64,000 nt of DNA from CAVVST01 sp963750995 (GTDB lineage: Bacteria; Acidobacteriota; Vicinamibacteria; Vicinamibacterales; UBA2999), in contig CAVVST010000001.1 in NCBI GenBank assembly GCA_963750995.1, forward strand, positions 310,001 through 374,000, given 5' to 3'. Both the position numbers and the translations under genes were made by a program. The stretch's first letter is position 1; each line of letters begins with the position of its first letter. Of the stretch, positions 44,845 to 55,428 are shown piece after piece. The notes under the pieces are model-generated. The model was not told the origin of the DNA. It ran no database searches and saw only the letters and a program-made list of their open reading frames with translations.

Positions 44845-45540
44845 CTACGGGCAGATGGTCCCGAACTGGAACCCGCGCGCCTTCATTTCCGGTATGAGAC
44901 GGTCGATGGTTTCCACCGCGTACCGTCGATCCGCGCGGGGGTCGTCATCGTCGCCGTCGTGAATGACAATGATGTCTCCCGGTGAGGCGCGCGATGCGAG
45001 GCGGGGCACGAGCGCATCCGCGGTCCTCTCGCGGAACACGTTGACGTCCCACAGCATCCATCCCCAGCCCACCACAACGTAGCCGGCGCGCGCAGCGCCC
45101 ATCAGCATTGTCACACTCCGATGGCCGGCCTTCGGCCGGAAGGCGCGACAGGTCTGATGGCCGGTGAGCAGTTCGATGCGTGCGGCCATTTCCTGGAGTG
45201 TCGCCGCAACGACGCCGGGATGCGCGACCATGAATCCGCGTGTGTGCGAGTGCAGTGCGACGGCATGGCCCTCTTCAAACATGCGGCGCACAATCGGCAA
45301 TGTGTCGTCAGTGATGTATCGACTGATCACGAAAAATGTAGCGGCGACGTCATGCTGTTCGAGCACGTCGAGCAGCTGCGGTGTCGCTGAGGGATTCGGG
45401 CCGTCGTCAAACGTCAGGTAAATCGTGGGCGGGTCTGTGGCAGGCATGCGCCACAGCGTGCGATCAGTGCCGTCAAACAGAAAGGGAAATGGCGCGACGT
45501 GCGCAAGCACGGCCGCGCCAATGCCAATCAGCCACCACAC
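44845..45540 (-). CDS. Polysaccharide deacetylase (NodB-type), membrane-anchored or secreted
   Basis: I take the GTG at 45540 (VWWLIGIGAAVLAHVAPFPF) as start, giving about 231 residues with an N-terminal hydrophobic segment; a TTG farther upstream would overlap the DUF6152 gene. The NodB domain is complete: TFDDGPNPS (catalytic Asp, metal Asp), the HSHTR histidine pair, the FRPKAGHRS segment (usually FRPPxG) and the late VIHDGDDD histidine. These metal-dependent enzymes remove N-acetyl groups from peptidoglycan or surface glycans. The start is 37 bp after the DUF6152 stop. A near-identical, broken second copy lies at 49617-50225. Confidence 0.85.
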   Translation of the reverse strand: MWWLIGIGAAVLAHVAPFPFLFDGTDRTLWRMPATDPPTIYLTFDDGPNPSATPQLLDVLEQHDVAATFFVISRYITDDTLPIVRRMFEEGHAVALHSHTRGFMVAHPGVVAATLQEMAARIELLTGHQTCRAFRPKAGHRSVTMLMGAARAGYVVVGWGWMLWDVNVFRERTADALVPRLASRASPGDIIVIHDGDDDDPRADRRYAVETIDRLIPEMKARGFQFGTICP

Positions 45541-45577
45541 GCACCAATTATCAAGCCGATAGGTTCTGAACTGGTCG

Positions 45578-45988
45578 CTACGATCGGCCCGTCGATCGCA
45601 GCCGCGGCCGGCCGCCCACCTGTTCAAAGCTGTAGCCGTCGGCTGGGCGATCGAGGCGCTCGAGGTACAGGCGGTTCGCTTCGCGCCGCGCGGGACTGCC
45701 TACCACAATCACCTGGTCGCCAGGCTGCAGCGTCTGCGCCGTCATCCCGATATCCGACAGCTCGCCCCGGTCGTCCAGCTCGACCCGCCACCGCTGCGTG
45801 GCACGCCCCGTCTCTCGGACTTCCAGCGTCAGGAAGGCATGAGGATTGATGAACTCGAACTGCGTGACGACGCCCTCGACGCGGACGTCGCGGCGGGTGT
45901 CGTACATGCCGGAGATAGAGTGATGCGCTTCGGCCGCGAACGCACCGAGCAGCAGCCCGCAGGCCAGCGGCATGTCTCGCCTCGCCAT
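45578..45988 (-). CDS. Exported DUF6152-type protein
   Basis: ATG 45988 (ARRDMPLACGLLLGAFAAEA) gives 136 residues; longer frames upstream are shadows of the transposase relic. A signal peptide ends at AEAHH, directly followed by SISGMYDTRRDVRVEGVVTQ, FEFINPHAFLTLEV and QVIVVGSPARREANRLYL. This HHS...G...V..F.NPH pattern is the DUF6152 family of small periplasmic proteins. It sits upstream of the deacetylase gene on the same strand. Function unknown. Confidence 0.82.
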   Translation of the reverse strand: MARRDMPLACGLLLGAFAAEAHHSISGMYDTRRDVRVEGVVTQFEFINPHAFLTLEVRETGRATQRWRVELDDRGELSDIGMTAQTLQPGDQVIVVGSPARREANRLYLERLDRPADGYSFEQVGGRPRLRSTGRS

Positions 45989-46018
45989 AGCCGACAGTCT
46001 ATCCAATCTACGGGCCGA

Positions 46019-46594
46019 TCGGAGGACGGCTTGGAGCGCCCCGACGGACCAGTGACGGCGGCGCTTTGGACGGGCATGCGGGCCTGGATGCTGGGCGCGG
46101 CGCTCTATCTGCCCGAGGAGTGGCTGACACCCGAGGCGCGGCAGCGCGCGCGGATTCCCGCGACGGTGCGCTTCCAGGAGAAGTGGCGCCTGGCGCTGAC
46201 GCTGCTGCGTCAAATCCGAGCGGCCGGCTTCGAGGTCACCGCGGTGCTCGGGGATGCGGAATTCGGCGACAACGCCACCCTGCGCCGCACGCTGCATCGA
46301 CTGAGGCTGCCCTATGCGCTCGGCGTCTCGTCGACGCTGACGGTCTTTCGCGGGACGCCACCCGTCGCGGTGCCGCCACCGAAGCCAGGCCGCAGCCGTC
46401 CCCCGTCGCGCCTCCAACTCACCGACGACCGTCGGCCCGAAGCGGTCCGGGCGATGGCCGCCGCGCTGCCGGCGCGGGCTTGGCGCCGCGTGACGTGGCG
46501 CAACGGAACGAATCGTCCATGGGCCGCCCACTTCGCCGCGCTGCGGGTCACGCCCGCTAGACTGCTGTGTTCAACGGGCCGGAGACGCGCGTGA
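46019..46594 (+). mobile_element. Relic of an IS701-like transposase
   Basis: One frame carries an internal piece of a DDE transposase: LYLPEEWLTPEARQRARIP, FQEKWRLALTLLRQIRAAGF, VLGDAEFGDNATLRRTL (a catalytic Asp), RLRLPYALGVSSTLTVF, and WRNGTNRPWAAHFAALRV. This matches IS701-family order, but the N-terminal helix-turn-helix region and the C-terminal third with the last acidic residue are missing. No terminal inverted repeats are evident. The piece ends just before the FAA hydrolase gene. It shows that insertion sequences have moved here and may explain nearby rearrangements. Confidence 0.8.
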
Positions 46595-46630
46595 GCTCCG
46601 CCCATTCGAGTGCTGCCGGAGGAATGGGAG

Positions 46631-47710
46631 ATGACGCAGACAGGTAAGGCGGCCATCGTCGCTATGGCGCTGGTGGCATGTGCAGGCTGTGCAGCGGGGG
46701 AGGCGCAGAACGCGCCGCAGCCCTACAAGCTCGGCATGTTTCAGGAGGGCGCACGTACGTTCGTCGGCCTGGTCGTCGGCGATTCGCTCGTCGTCGACCT
46801 GACGCGCGCCAACATCGATGCGCCGGCCACCCTGCAGGACCTCATCGCCCGCTGGGACCAGCCCACAGCCGATCGACTGGGTCGGCTGGCAGGTGAGGCG
46901 CAACGGGAGCGGCCGTCGTTCGCGTTCCAGCTCTCGGCCGTCAAAGTGCTCGTGCCGATTAGCGATCCGGACGCGATCCTGATGGCAGCCCGCAACTACG
47001 CCGAGCACGCCAACGAGATGGCCCAGGCCGGCAGAACCGCGGGCACCACCACTGTGATCGACGAGAAGGTGCGGAGTGGCATCCCGGGTTCATGGGCTCG
47101 TCAGCAGAACGATCAGCGGCCGAACCCATATCTGTTTCCGAAGCTGAAGTCGTCGCTCATCGCCGACGGCGCACCGATCGTGCTGCCGCCCGGCCGCACG
47201 CGCGTCGACTACGAGTGCGAGCTCGTGGCCGTCATCGGCAAAACGGCACGGCGCGTCTCCGTCGACCGCGCACTGGACTACGTGTTCGGATACATGGCGA
47301 TGACCGACGTGTCGGACCGTGAAGATCGCGCGGACGGACGATACGGCTCCGACTGGCTGATCAGCAAGAGCTACGACACGTTCGGACCGAGCGGGCCCTT
47401 CATCGTGCCGGCCCAATTCGTCGGCGATCCACAAGACCTTGCTGTGAAGTACACCCTGAGCGGCAAGGTGATGCAGGACGCCAATACGGTGCTGATGGTC
47501 CATACGGTACGCGACCTGATTTCGTATGCGTCGAACATTGCCACGCTGGCGCCCGGTGATCTCATCGGCACCGGAACTCCTGGCGGTGTCGGCGAAGGTC
47601 GCGTGCCGCCCGTCTATCTGAAGGCGGGCGACACGAGCGTCTGCACGATCGAGAAGATCGGGTCGCTCACCAATCCGGTGCAGTCTTTCCGCGCGCCCGC
47701 GACGGACTAA
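46631..47710 (+). CDS. Fumarylacetoacetate-hydrolase-family protein with a lipoprotein-type signal
   Basis: ATG 46631 after a GGAGGAATGGGAG site gives 359 residues. The N-terminus MTQTGKAAIVAMALVACAGC has a lipobox-like VACAGC, so export and lipidation are predicted. The body is a full FAH domain: VLVPISDPDAILMAARNYAE, the metal ligands in VDYECELVAVIGK, MAMTDVSDRED, and the late GDLIGTGTPGGVG loop. FAH enzymes cleave C-C bonds or decarboxylate dicarbonyl acids, normally in the cytosol, so a lipoprotein form is unusual, though similar exported members occur. It lies upstream of the GH13 gene but with a 190-bp gap. Confidence 0.85.
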   Translation: MTQTGKAAIVAMALVACAGCAAGEAQNAPQPYKLGMFQEGARTFVGLVVGDSLVVDLTRANIDAPATLQDLIARWDQPTADRLGRLAGEAQRERPSFAFQLSAVKVLVPISDPDAILMAARNYAEHANEMAQAGRTAGTTTVIDEKVRSGIPGSWARQQNDQRPNPYLFPKLKSSLIADGAPIVLPPGRTRVDYECELVAVIGKTARRVSVDRALDYVFGYMAMTDVSDREDRADGRYGSDWLISKSYDTFGPSGPFIVPAQFVGDPQDLAVKYTLSGKVMQDANTVLMVHTVRDLISYASNIATLAPGDLIGTGTPGGVGEGRVPPVYLKAGDTSVCTIEKIGSLTNPVQSFRAPATD

Positions 47711-47900
47711 GTGGACCGCCGAAGGCGCACGCGTAGTAAGAATTTCGCCTGGCGTCTCCTCCCGTTCGATTTCAGTAAATCTTCAGGTTGCGCAGCCGGT
47801 CCGAGTCACACGCCAATCGTGCCCGGTACGGTACGCAACATGCTCTGCGTGCCGCAATCGGAAAACACCGTGAGTCACGCCTCTTGCATTCCGAAAAGCC

Positions 47901-49580
47901 ATGTCTATCGATGACCTCTGGTACAAAAACGCCGTCATCTACTGCCTTGACGTCGAGAAATACCAGGACGCCAATGGTGACGGCGTCGGCGACTTCGAAG
48001 GCCTGATGCGCCGCCTCGACTACCTGCAGGGACTCGGGGTGACGTGCGTATGGCTGCAGCCGTTCTATCCCTCGCCAAACCGCGACAACGGATACGACGT
48101 CGCCGATTTCTACGGCGTGCACGACAAGCATGGATCGCTCGGCGATTTCGTCGCCTTCATGCGCCACGCCGAGGCACTCGGCCTTCGCGTGATCATCGAC
48201 CTTGTCGTCAACCACACGTCGATCGATTCGCCCTGGTTCCAACGTGCGCGCTCCGATCCGCACGACTTCTTTCGCGAGTGGTACGTGTGGTCAGACATTC
48301 GGCCCAAGAATCACAAGGAAGGAATCGTGTTTCCGGGCCAGCAGAAGACGACGTGGACGAAGGACCGGCGGGCAGGGAAGTACTACTTTCACCGCTTCTA
48401 CGAACACCAGCCGGATTTGAACACCTGGCACCCCTATGTACGTGCCGAGATCCAGAAAATCATGGGCTTCTGGCTCCAGCTCGGCGTCTCCGGATTTCGA
48501 ATGGACGCCGTCCCGTTTCTGATCGAGAAGAAGGGCCCAGGGGTCGAGCACCAGATGGACTTCAATCTTCTGAAGGAGATGCGCGACTTTCTGCAGTGGC
48601 GTTCGGGTGAGGCGATCATGCTGGCGGAGGCGAACGTGCCTCCAGACGAGAGCCTGGAGTATTTCGGAGCCGAAGGCGATCGCCTTCAAATGATGCTGAA
48701 CTTCCCGGTGAACCAGCGCCTCTTCTACGCGCTCGCCACCGGCGACCTCGATCCGCTGATTCGCGCGCTCGAGGACACGCGGCGGCGGCCAGCCAACGCC
48801 CAGTGGGTGCAATTTCTCCGGAGTCACGATGAGCTCGACCTTGGCCGGCTGAGCGCCGATCAGCGAGAGAAGGTGTTCGAGGCGTTCGGGCCCGAGAAGC
48901 GCATGCAGTTGTACGATCGCGGAATCCGGCGACGCCTGACGCCGATGCTCGGAAACGATCGGCGGAGGCTCGAGCTCGCGTTCAGCCTGCTGTTCTCACT
49001 CCCCGGGACGCCGATGATGCAGTACGGCGACGAGATTGGAATTGGCGACAACTTGCGCCTGCCCGAACGCGAGTGCGCCAGGACGCCAATGCAATGGACC
49101 TCCGACCGCCATGGCGGATTCTCCCGTGCGCGGCGAGTGGTGCGCCCTGTGATCAACGATCCGGTGTACGGGTATCGCAAGGTCAACGTCGCCGAGCAGC
49201 GGCGAGACCCCAATTCCCTCTTGAACTGGACGGAGCGCATGATCCGGGCACGGAAAGAATGTCCCGAAATCAGCTGGGGCAACTTCGTCGTGTTGCGTAC
49301 GAACGTCCCTGAGGTGCTCGCCATCCGTTTCGACTGGCGCAACACGTCGCTGCTGACGCTGCACAACTTCAGCAGCGCGAAGCAGAACGTCAAGATGAAG
49401 GTGGATTGCCCGAACGACAAGCTGCTCGTCGAGGTTTTCGATGGCCGTCATAGCAACGCCCACAACGACGGGTCACATCGGATTGCGATGGACGGCTATG
49501 CGTGGCGATGGTTCCGCGTCGGGGCACCCGACAACGCACTGGGGCGGTCGGACCTGGATCTCACGAACCCGAGGCGATGA
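47901..49580 (+). CDS. GH13 alpha-glucan enzyme, trehalose-synthase-like
   Basis: 559 residues. All GH13 regions are present: region I DLVVNH (100-105), the nucleophile D202 in GFRMDAVPF, the acid/base E243 in MLAEANVP, and D310 in LRSHDELDL. The start WYKNAVIYCLDVEKYQDANG and GGYDV-like NGYDVADF pattern, plus VFPGQQKTTWT, match maltose/trehalose-interconverting TreS-like enzymes rather than amylases. No signal peptide, so the enzyme is cytosolic. Its leader (47796-47851) is duplicated at 43927 and its 3' end is duplicated at 55946-56363. The next element, a broken deacetylase copy on the other strand, begins about 37 bp after the stop. Confidence 0.88.
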   Translation: MSIDDLWYKNAVIYCLDVEKYQDANGDGVGDFEGLMRRLDYLQGLGVTCVWLQPFYPSPNRDNGYDVADFYGVHDKHGSLGDFVAFMRHAEALGLRVIIDLVVNHTSIDSPWFQRARSDPHDFFREWYVWSDIRPKNHKEGIVFPGQQKTTWTKDRRAGKYYFHRFYEHQPDLNTWHPYVRAEIQKIMGFWLQLGVSGFRMDAVPFLIEKKGPGVEHQMDFNLLKEMRDFLQWRSGEAIMLAEANVPPDESLEYFGAEGDRLQMMLNFPVNQRLFYALATGDLDPLIRALEDTRRRPANAQWVQFLRSHDELDLGRLSADQREKVFEAFGPEKRMQLYDRGIRRRLTPMLGNDRRRLELAFSLLFSLPGTPMMQYGDEIGIGDNLRLPERECARTPMQWTSDRHGGFSRARRVVRPVINDPVYGYRKVNVAEQRRDPNSLLNWTERMIRARKECPEISWGNFVVLRTNVPEVLAIRFDWRNTSLLTLHNFSSAKQNVKMKVDCPNDKLLVEVFDGRHSNAHNDGSHRIAMDGYAWRWFRVGAPDNALGRSDLDLTNPRR

Positions 49581-49616
49581 CGACACGCACTCGCATCGTC
49601 TCCTCGCTCATACCTA

Positions 49617-50225
49617 CCGGCAGATGGTCCGGAACTGGAACCCGCGCGCCTTCATTTCCGGTATGACGCGGTCGATGGTTTCCACCGCATAGCGTCGATC
49701 CGCGCGGGGGTCGTCATCGTCGCCGTCGTGAATGACAAGATGTCTCCCGGTGAGGCGCGCGATACGAAGCGGGGTACGAGCGCATCCGCGGTCCTCCCGC
49801 GGAACACGTTGATGTCCCACAGCATCCATTCCCAGCCCACCACAACGTAGCCGGCGCGCGCAGCGCCCATCAGCATTGTCACACTCCGATGGCCGGCCTT
49901 CGGCCGAAAGGCGCGACAGGTCTGATAGCCGGTGAGCAGTTCGATGCGTGCGGCCATTTCCTGGAGTGTCGCCGCAACGACGCCGGGATGCGCGACCATG
50001 AATCTGCGCGTGTGCGAGTGCAGTGCGACGGCACGGCCCTCTTCAAAACCTGCGGCGCACAATCGGCAATGTGTCGTCAGTGATGTATCGACTGATCACG
50101 AAAAATGTAGCGGCGACGTCATGCTGTTTGAGCACGTCGAGCAGCTGCGGTGTCGCTGCCGGATTCGGGCCGTCGTCAAACGTCAGGTAAATCGTGGGCG
50201 GGTCTGTGGCAGGCATGCGCCACAG
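49617..50225 (-). pseudogene. Broken second copy of the polysaccharide deacetylase gene
   Basis: Nearly identical to 44850-45455 (offset 4768 bp at its left end), covering most of the NodB domain but not the N-terminal anchor: homology ends at CATGCGCCACAGC, after which unrelated sequence follows. The frame is interrupted twice: near 49735 (between SPGDI and VIHDGD) and near 50045 (between IVRRMF and EEGRAV). The high similarity shows that the duplication is recent; the missing 5' end shows that it is not functional regardless of the indels. Confidence 0.88.
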
Positions 50226-50467
50226 CCTCCGCGGGGCAGCCTTGCGATGTGCTCGGCAATATGGTCGCGGATCTGAGCGCGCCACGGGCATAGGAACATC
50301 GCAGACCTGTCCCAAAAATGGACACAGAGCGTGCACGCGCCATAGCCTGCGACTTGACGCGGTATGGCGGTTGCGTGCTCTCGCCGCTGTGTCAGCGAAG
50401 ACCCGATCTGATCGCCGAACCTGAGTCTTCGCGCACGCGAGTCTGAACACGCAGGAGGGATATGTGT

Positions 50468-51038
50468 ATGCCGATCCTTCACGCACGTATGCTGGCGCCA
50501 GTTTTCATGCTCGGTGTGCTGTCGAGCTTCGGATGCTATGGGAGCGGTTCGGCGAGCGATGTGGTCACCGGCGTCGGGCCGTCACCGTTCACTTCGGAAC
50601 CGTTCGATTCGCGCGGCGTAGGGCCGCAGCCGCACTCTTCGGGCATTTTCGTCAATCGCGGCACTATGGTTCAGCCGGTCTCGATCCTGGCGCACCGCGT
50701 CGGCGATGCGTTCTGCCCGGGTCGGCCGCCCTTCCTTGCGCCGTTCAATGTCGTAAGGCAGGGAGATGGAAGGCCTGACGTGTTCCTGAGCGACGTGCAG
50801 ATGCAGTTCGTGGACACGGCTGGAATTCGCTCAGAGACGTTGAGGCTTGGCCGACCGGAGCTTGCCACCCGCTTCGGGTCGACGACGTTTCCCGCGTTCG
50901 GCACACGGACATTTCCGTTCTCGTTCCCGTTCGGTTGCGGGAAGCTTCCTCCCCACCGGCACGTTGACGGTGATTGTGCTCGCCGGCGATTCGGGCGGCC
51001 GTGAGCACAGAACAATCGCGCACCTGCCCGTCCGCTGA
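50468..51038 (+). pseudogene. Exported protein of unknown function, one frame break near 50950
   Basis: ATG 50468 has a well-placed AGGAGGG site; an ATG at 50462 is too close to it. The N-terminus LHARMLAPVFMLGVLSSFGC suggests a signal peptide, perhaps with lipidation. The mature part is Pro/Phe/Gly-rich (GVGPSPFTSEPFDSRGVGPQ) followed by a beta pattern. One indel near 50950 separates FPFSFPFGCG from the natural ending LPTGTLTVIVLAGDSGGREH and a TGA at 51036-51038. Restored length is about 189 residues. No family recognised. 50226-50467 and 51039-51334 hold no gene I can support. Confidence 0.62.
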
Positions 51039-51334
51039 AAAGGTGCCGCATAACGGAGCCGTGAGAGGCGTACCGGCCTAGAATAGGCGCCGCCGTCTGT
51101 TCTTTTCCTCACGGCGGAGGCTCATGAACCGGGTTGGGCGTGCGCCATTCGTGTTCGTTGATGTCTTCTTCTAAGTTCTCTCTTTCCTAAACGCCGCGGC
51201 ACGCGGCAAGACTCCACTCTGGAGGCTCATCTCTGGCGGTGCAGCTCGTACCTCATAGGCCTCTGCCTCAGCGAGAAGCCGTCGGCGCAGACGCAACTCG
51301 CGGTTGACAGCGGTCCCCCGTCCGGACGGACCTG

Positions 51335-52387
51335 TTGGCGCACGAAGGCCATGTCTACGAATTCCGGATTATCGAATACGAGGAAGGCGGCAAGAACCTG
51401 TCGTCTCACGGCGTGCGCTGCTCGAGGAGCAGCAGCGGGCACGCCGCCGAGGTCCGGCGATCGATCGTCGCCGGCGCAGTAATGACCGGGCGCGTCGCCT
51501 CGGTGCGCGACTTTGGCGTGTTCATCGACCTCGGTGGCGGCGTGCAGGGTTTGCTTCACGTATCCGAGATGGGGTGGTCCCGTGTGACAGACACGTCGCA
51601 GGTGGTCCAGCCTGGTGACGAGATCACTATCAAGGTCCTGCGCATTGACGACGACAAGCAGAAGATCTCCCTCGGGTTGAAGCAGCTCAGCGCCTAACCA
51701 TGGTCGAGAGTCCACGAAACCGACGAGATCGGCCAGGTGCGCACCGGCCGTGTCACGCGCCTCGTGGAGTTTGGGGCGTTCGTCGAGCTCGAGCCGGGGG
51801 TCGAAGGGTTGGCGCACGCCTCCACGTTCGCGCCGACCGGACGATCGGAGGGATGGTCCACTTTGGTCGCGACGGGGATGACGGGGGCATTCGAGATCCT
51901 GAGCATCGACCTTGAGAAGAAACGGATCGGCGTCGCGCCCGTTCCGGAGGGTTCGGCGCGTGCCGGCGGCACGGCTCCAGCGCAACCCGAGATCGTCCCG
52001 GGCGCGCGTCTCACGGGAAAAGTCGAGCGTCACGAGAAGTTCGGCGTGTTCGTGTTCCTGGTGCCGGGGCGCACCGGTCTCATCCCATTGAGGGAAACCG
52101 GCGTTGCGAAGGAAGCGGATATCGCTCGTGCGTTTCTCATCGGCGCCGACGTCGAGGTGGTCGTGCTCGAAGTCGACCCGTCGGGCCGCCGCATCCGTCT
52201 GAGCGCAAAGGCGGTCCTGGACGCGCAGGAGGCCGCGGAAGTGCGCGAGTACGCCGATCGCGGGGATGCTGCGCCGGCGGGGGGACTCGGATCGCTCGCG
52301 GAAAGCTCCGCAGCGCTCTCAAGCCGCGCCAGCACCCATAGTCATTCGTTCGTTGTGCATCAAGGGCACTGGGGCATGCACGGTTAA
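51335..52387 (+). pseudogene. Decayed ribosomal-protein-S1-like protein (several S1 domains)
   Basis: Successive S1 RNA-binding domains can be read: GRVASVRDFGVFIDLGGGVQ to KISLGLKQLSA, GRVTRLVEFGAFVELEPGVE, and GKVERHEKFGVFVFLVPGRT. Breaks: a local double frame change at about 51405-51455 (LSSHGVRCSRSS in place of a VVSRRALLEEQ segment found in another frame), an in-frame TAA at 51695-51697 inside the linker, and a frame change near 52310. The N-terminal S1 domain and a proper start are absent. The nonsense codon plus the missing 5' part point to real decay of a second S1-like gene, since true rpsA is essential. Confidence 0.8.
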
Positions 52388-52477
52388 TCACATCCGCTCA
52401 GTCGCGACGTGCTCGCGATCGCGGTGGCCGGAATCGACGCCGTTCCCGGCCACCGTTATCTGAGGCGTTCGTGTTCG

Positions 52478-53020
52478 CTACCGGACGAACTCCCGCTGGT
52501 CGCCGTCATTGATCTGCCCGCGGATCTCGCCACCCGGCCATTTGCTGGTGTGCACGTTCGCGTAGGTGTGGCCCGCCCGGATCGCCTCGACGAACTCTTC
52601 GAACGCCCCGGCTTCGATGCCCCTGTCCGGAACGGCGGCGAGCACATCGGCGGCATCGATCACGTCGGTAACCGTGCCCTCGATCGGCGGGCACGGCGGC
52701 TTGTCCCCTCCACCGCAGAGAAACGCCGTGACGCTGCCGTTGACGGACCGCTGTGCGAAGTGAATATGAGCCTGAGCCGTGGTCGTCCCCTCGAGCCCTG
52801 AGTAGGTGAGCTCGTAGGTGATGAGCTGATTCTCGTCGTCGATGCTCGCCGTGAAGCTCCCTTCGCCGGTTGTCGAGATCGAGTTGACCTCCTGATACCC
52901 GTTCAGGTCTGCAGCCACGTGCCGTGCCCCGCGCGAGTTCCCCTGGGCGAGGGCGTAGGAGGCTGCAGCAAGCGCAAGGATTACGATCACGGTTCCTGAG
53001 TAAATCCATTGTGTCTTCAC
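52478..53020 (-). CDS. Exported CHRD-domain protein
   Basis: GTG 53020 with a GGGAG site gives 180 residues. The signal peptide is WIYSGTVIVILALAAASYALA. The mature part is a single CHRD domain: ADLNGYQEVNSISTTGEGSF, the core AQAHIHFAQRSVNG with its histidine pair, and the closing TYANVHTSKWPGGEIRGQIN. CHRD domains were named from chordin and are common in exported bacterial proteins; a catalytic role is not known. It is followed on the same strand, upstream in transcription, by the kelch/DUF1929 gene, whose stop is about 40 bp away. Confidence 0.88.
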   Translation of the reverse strand: MKTQWIYSGTVIVILALAAASYALAQGNSRGARHVAADLNGYQEVNSISTTGEGSFTASIDDENQLITYELTYSGLEGTTTAQAHIHFAQRSVNGSVTAFLCGGGDKPPCPPIEGTVTDVIDAADVLAAVPDRGIEAGAFEEFVEAIRAGHTYANVHTSKWPGGEIRGQINDGDQREFVR

Positions 53021-53060
53021 GTTGTCCGCTCCCTTCCAACGATCGAGCGCGAGTTGGCGC

Positions 53061-55428
53061 CTACGGCTTGAGATCGACGCGATAGCCGACGCTCGGCACG
53101 CCGCGCTTGTCGACGACGAACAGCATGTACACGCCAGGCACAGCCTGGGCCTGGTGTGTCGGCGCGGTCACCCGAAGATCTCCAGCGGCACGGCCTTCAC
53201 CTGTGAAGGCGAGCTTCACGTAGCGATCGCCGGTCGTCAGGCTGTGGGTGTTGTGATCGCTGCGAAGCAGGACCACTGACCCGACCTCACTTGCGCGGCC
53301 GGCGATCCTGAGATCGAAGTGCCCCCCGTACGGGATCTGTCCGGGGGCATTCACGATCTTCGGCCGTGAGGAGCGCCCGCCGCCGCGCTGGAACAGATAC
53401 GGCGGAGAGAAGACCTGGCCGACCGGAACCCCCAGATCGGGATCGCCGCGCGGGACTTCGCCGGCATACGAGGTCATCAGCGGAAACGACGGATCGTCGG
53501 GCCGCACCAGCGCTTCGCGGTTCTCCCCGGCGAAGAACACCGTCGCATCCGGCAGCAGCGTCGCGGTCCCGTGCAGGCCTCGCGACACCGTCGTCTTGGC
53601 GAGTTTCTCGACCGTGCCGGTCGCCGGGTCGAACATCTGGAAGTGGAGGCCCTCACGTTCCTCGAAGGTGCACGGCCTTCCGTCGACGTTGCATCCGGGC
53701 GAGCGGTTCACGCCCTGGCCGATGAGCACCTTGCCGTCGGGCAGCAGCACCGCCTTGGTCGTCGAGAGCGGCTGCAGGATGTCGCCGACCTTCTTCCATC
53801 GCGGCGTCGGATCGGTGAACTCGATCTCCTCGACGGTCCCCGTCTGCTGGCCATCCTGCGTCCCCGGAAATCATGAACCACTTGTGCGACACGGTGTTCG
53901 CCGATCGGCGTCGAGCTCGATCGAGGCTGGCGGTGGGGCAGCAGTACGGCCTGACCTCGGACGCGGTGTCGAGCAGCGTCCAGTGATTCTTCGCCGGGAC
54001 GTCCCGGTTGGGGTCGTTCAGCGCCGCGACCACGTCGAGGCACCACGTGGTGCCCTTGGTGAAGGGAGGCGTGCCGCCGCCGACGCCGAACCTGGCCCCG
54101 CCCTTCTGCCGCTGACCCTGCGCGTTACGGTACGCCGGCGCTTCCCGGCGCGTCCTCACTCTCGATCGTGCCGTAGTCGATCTCGCCGTTGAAGGTGCAG
54201 ACCTTCCAGTCGTCCTTGCCGGGCCCGGTCTGGACGACTTCCATCTGCGGATAGAGCGGGAAGGCCATCCGCGCGTTCTCGAGCGCGATATTCCGATCCG
54301 TGATCGGGTCGTAGACCTCCGGCACGACGATGTTCACGCGGGTGGCCGTGAACGCAGTATCGTTCTGGCTCTGATTCGCCATGCCCTTCGCCTGCCGGTC
54401 GGGATCGGGCGCCACCGTGCCGTCCTGGTCGAATCCGCCGAGCACCAGCACCTGGTCGTTCGGGAGCGGCGCCGCCGAGGGATACCAGCGGGCGTACTCC
54501 TGGTCGGAGGGGTCGGAGGGCTGCGTGCTCTGCTGGTTCCGGGGATCGCAGCTGTTGTAGAACTGGGCGTCCGGGTTGCCGGCGAACAGCGCTCGCCCGA
54601 ACGGATCGGTCGGTCCAGTTCGACCGGTCGCACGGCTCCGAGCGCTTGACCCAGGTTTCGGTATCCGGGTCGAAGATGTTGACCTTGTACAACCCGTTGT
54701 CGCTCTGCATGTCGTGGCCGCCGAAGACGTAGACGCGTCCATCGGACAACGTCACGCGCGCGTTGCAGTAGGTGTTGTAGAACATCCCCTTCGAATAGCC
54801 GTTCTCCTCGAAGGCCGCGCGGTTCAGCGCGAAGTCGTCCTCGTCGAGCAGCGCCGTATGGAATTTCCCGGTGGTCTTGAACGCGTCAGGGTGATTGAGT
54901 CGAACAGCAGTTGCCGCTCCATCGTGCGATTGGCGACGATGCGCGTCGGCACGCTCTGGCTCAGCCCCTGGCGCATCAGGTAGCCGCCGTAGGTGAGCCG
55001 CTGGAACGAGTCATCCGCCGAACGATTCATCCCGAGCACCGAGGAATGGATCGAAGCCGTGGAGCACGTCCCGCAGCGACGTGTTGAACTGGAGGCCTGG
55101 AGTGGTGAATGCGCCCTGCGCGATCGCCAGGTCGATCAGCGCCGGGTCGGCCACGTCGTTCGGCACATACTGCGGAAACCTCGCGTGGAAGAGGATCTTG
55201 GGTTTCTGCGAACCCGTTTTCCACACCAGCCCCATGTGCACGGCTTCGGCGCTCTGCATGGGGATAAAGGGGGACACCTGGCCGCATTCCGACGGCGGGC
55301 AGTTGGCGTTGGGATCGCGGGAACGTGGTCTGCGCAGAAGCGCCCGGCCACGGACCGAGGGAGAGCCACGCCAGCACGCAGGTGCCGGCGGCGGCGTACG
55401 CGATCGTGTGTCTCGTCGACCTGTTCAT
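53061..55428 (-). pseudogene. Exported kelch/galactose-oxidase-like protein (DUF1929 C-terminus), frame broken several times
   Basis: ATG 55428, with an AGAGGAGA site, begins a signal peptide (THTIAYAAAGTCVLAW region, cleavage near GASAQT). Later segments in changing frames give kelch-type blades (VTLSDGRVYVFGGHD, LPNDQVLVLGGFDQDG, HGTATLLPDATVFFAGENRE) and the C-terminal DUF1929 domain (VFSPPYLFQRGGGRSSRPKI, VVLLRSDHNTHSLTTGDRYV) to 53061. At least five frame changes occur (near 55330, 55040, 54830, 54630 and 53870). Such proteins are secreted copper radical oxidases or related lectins; the tyrosine/cysteine site could not be confirmed because of the breaks. Confidence 0.75.
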
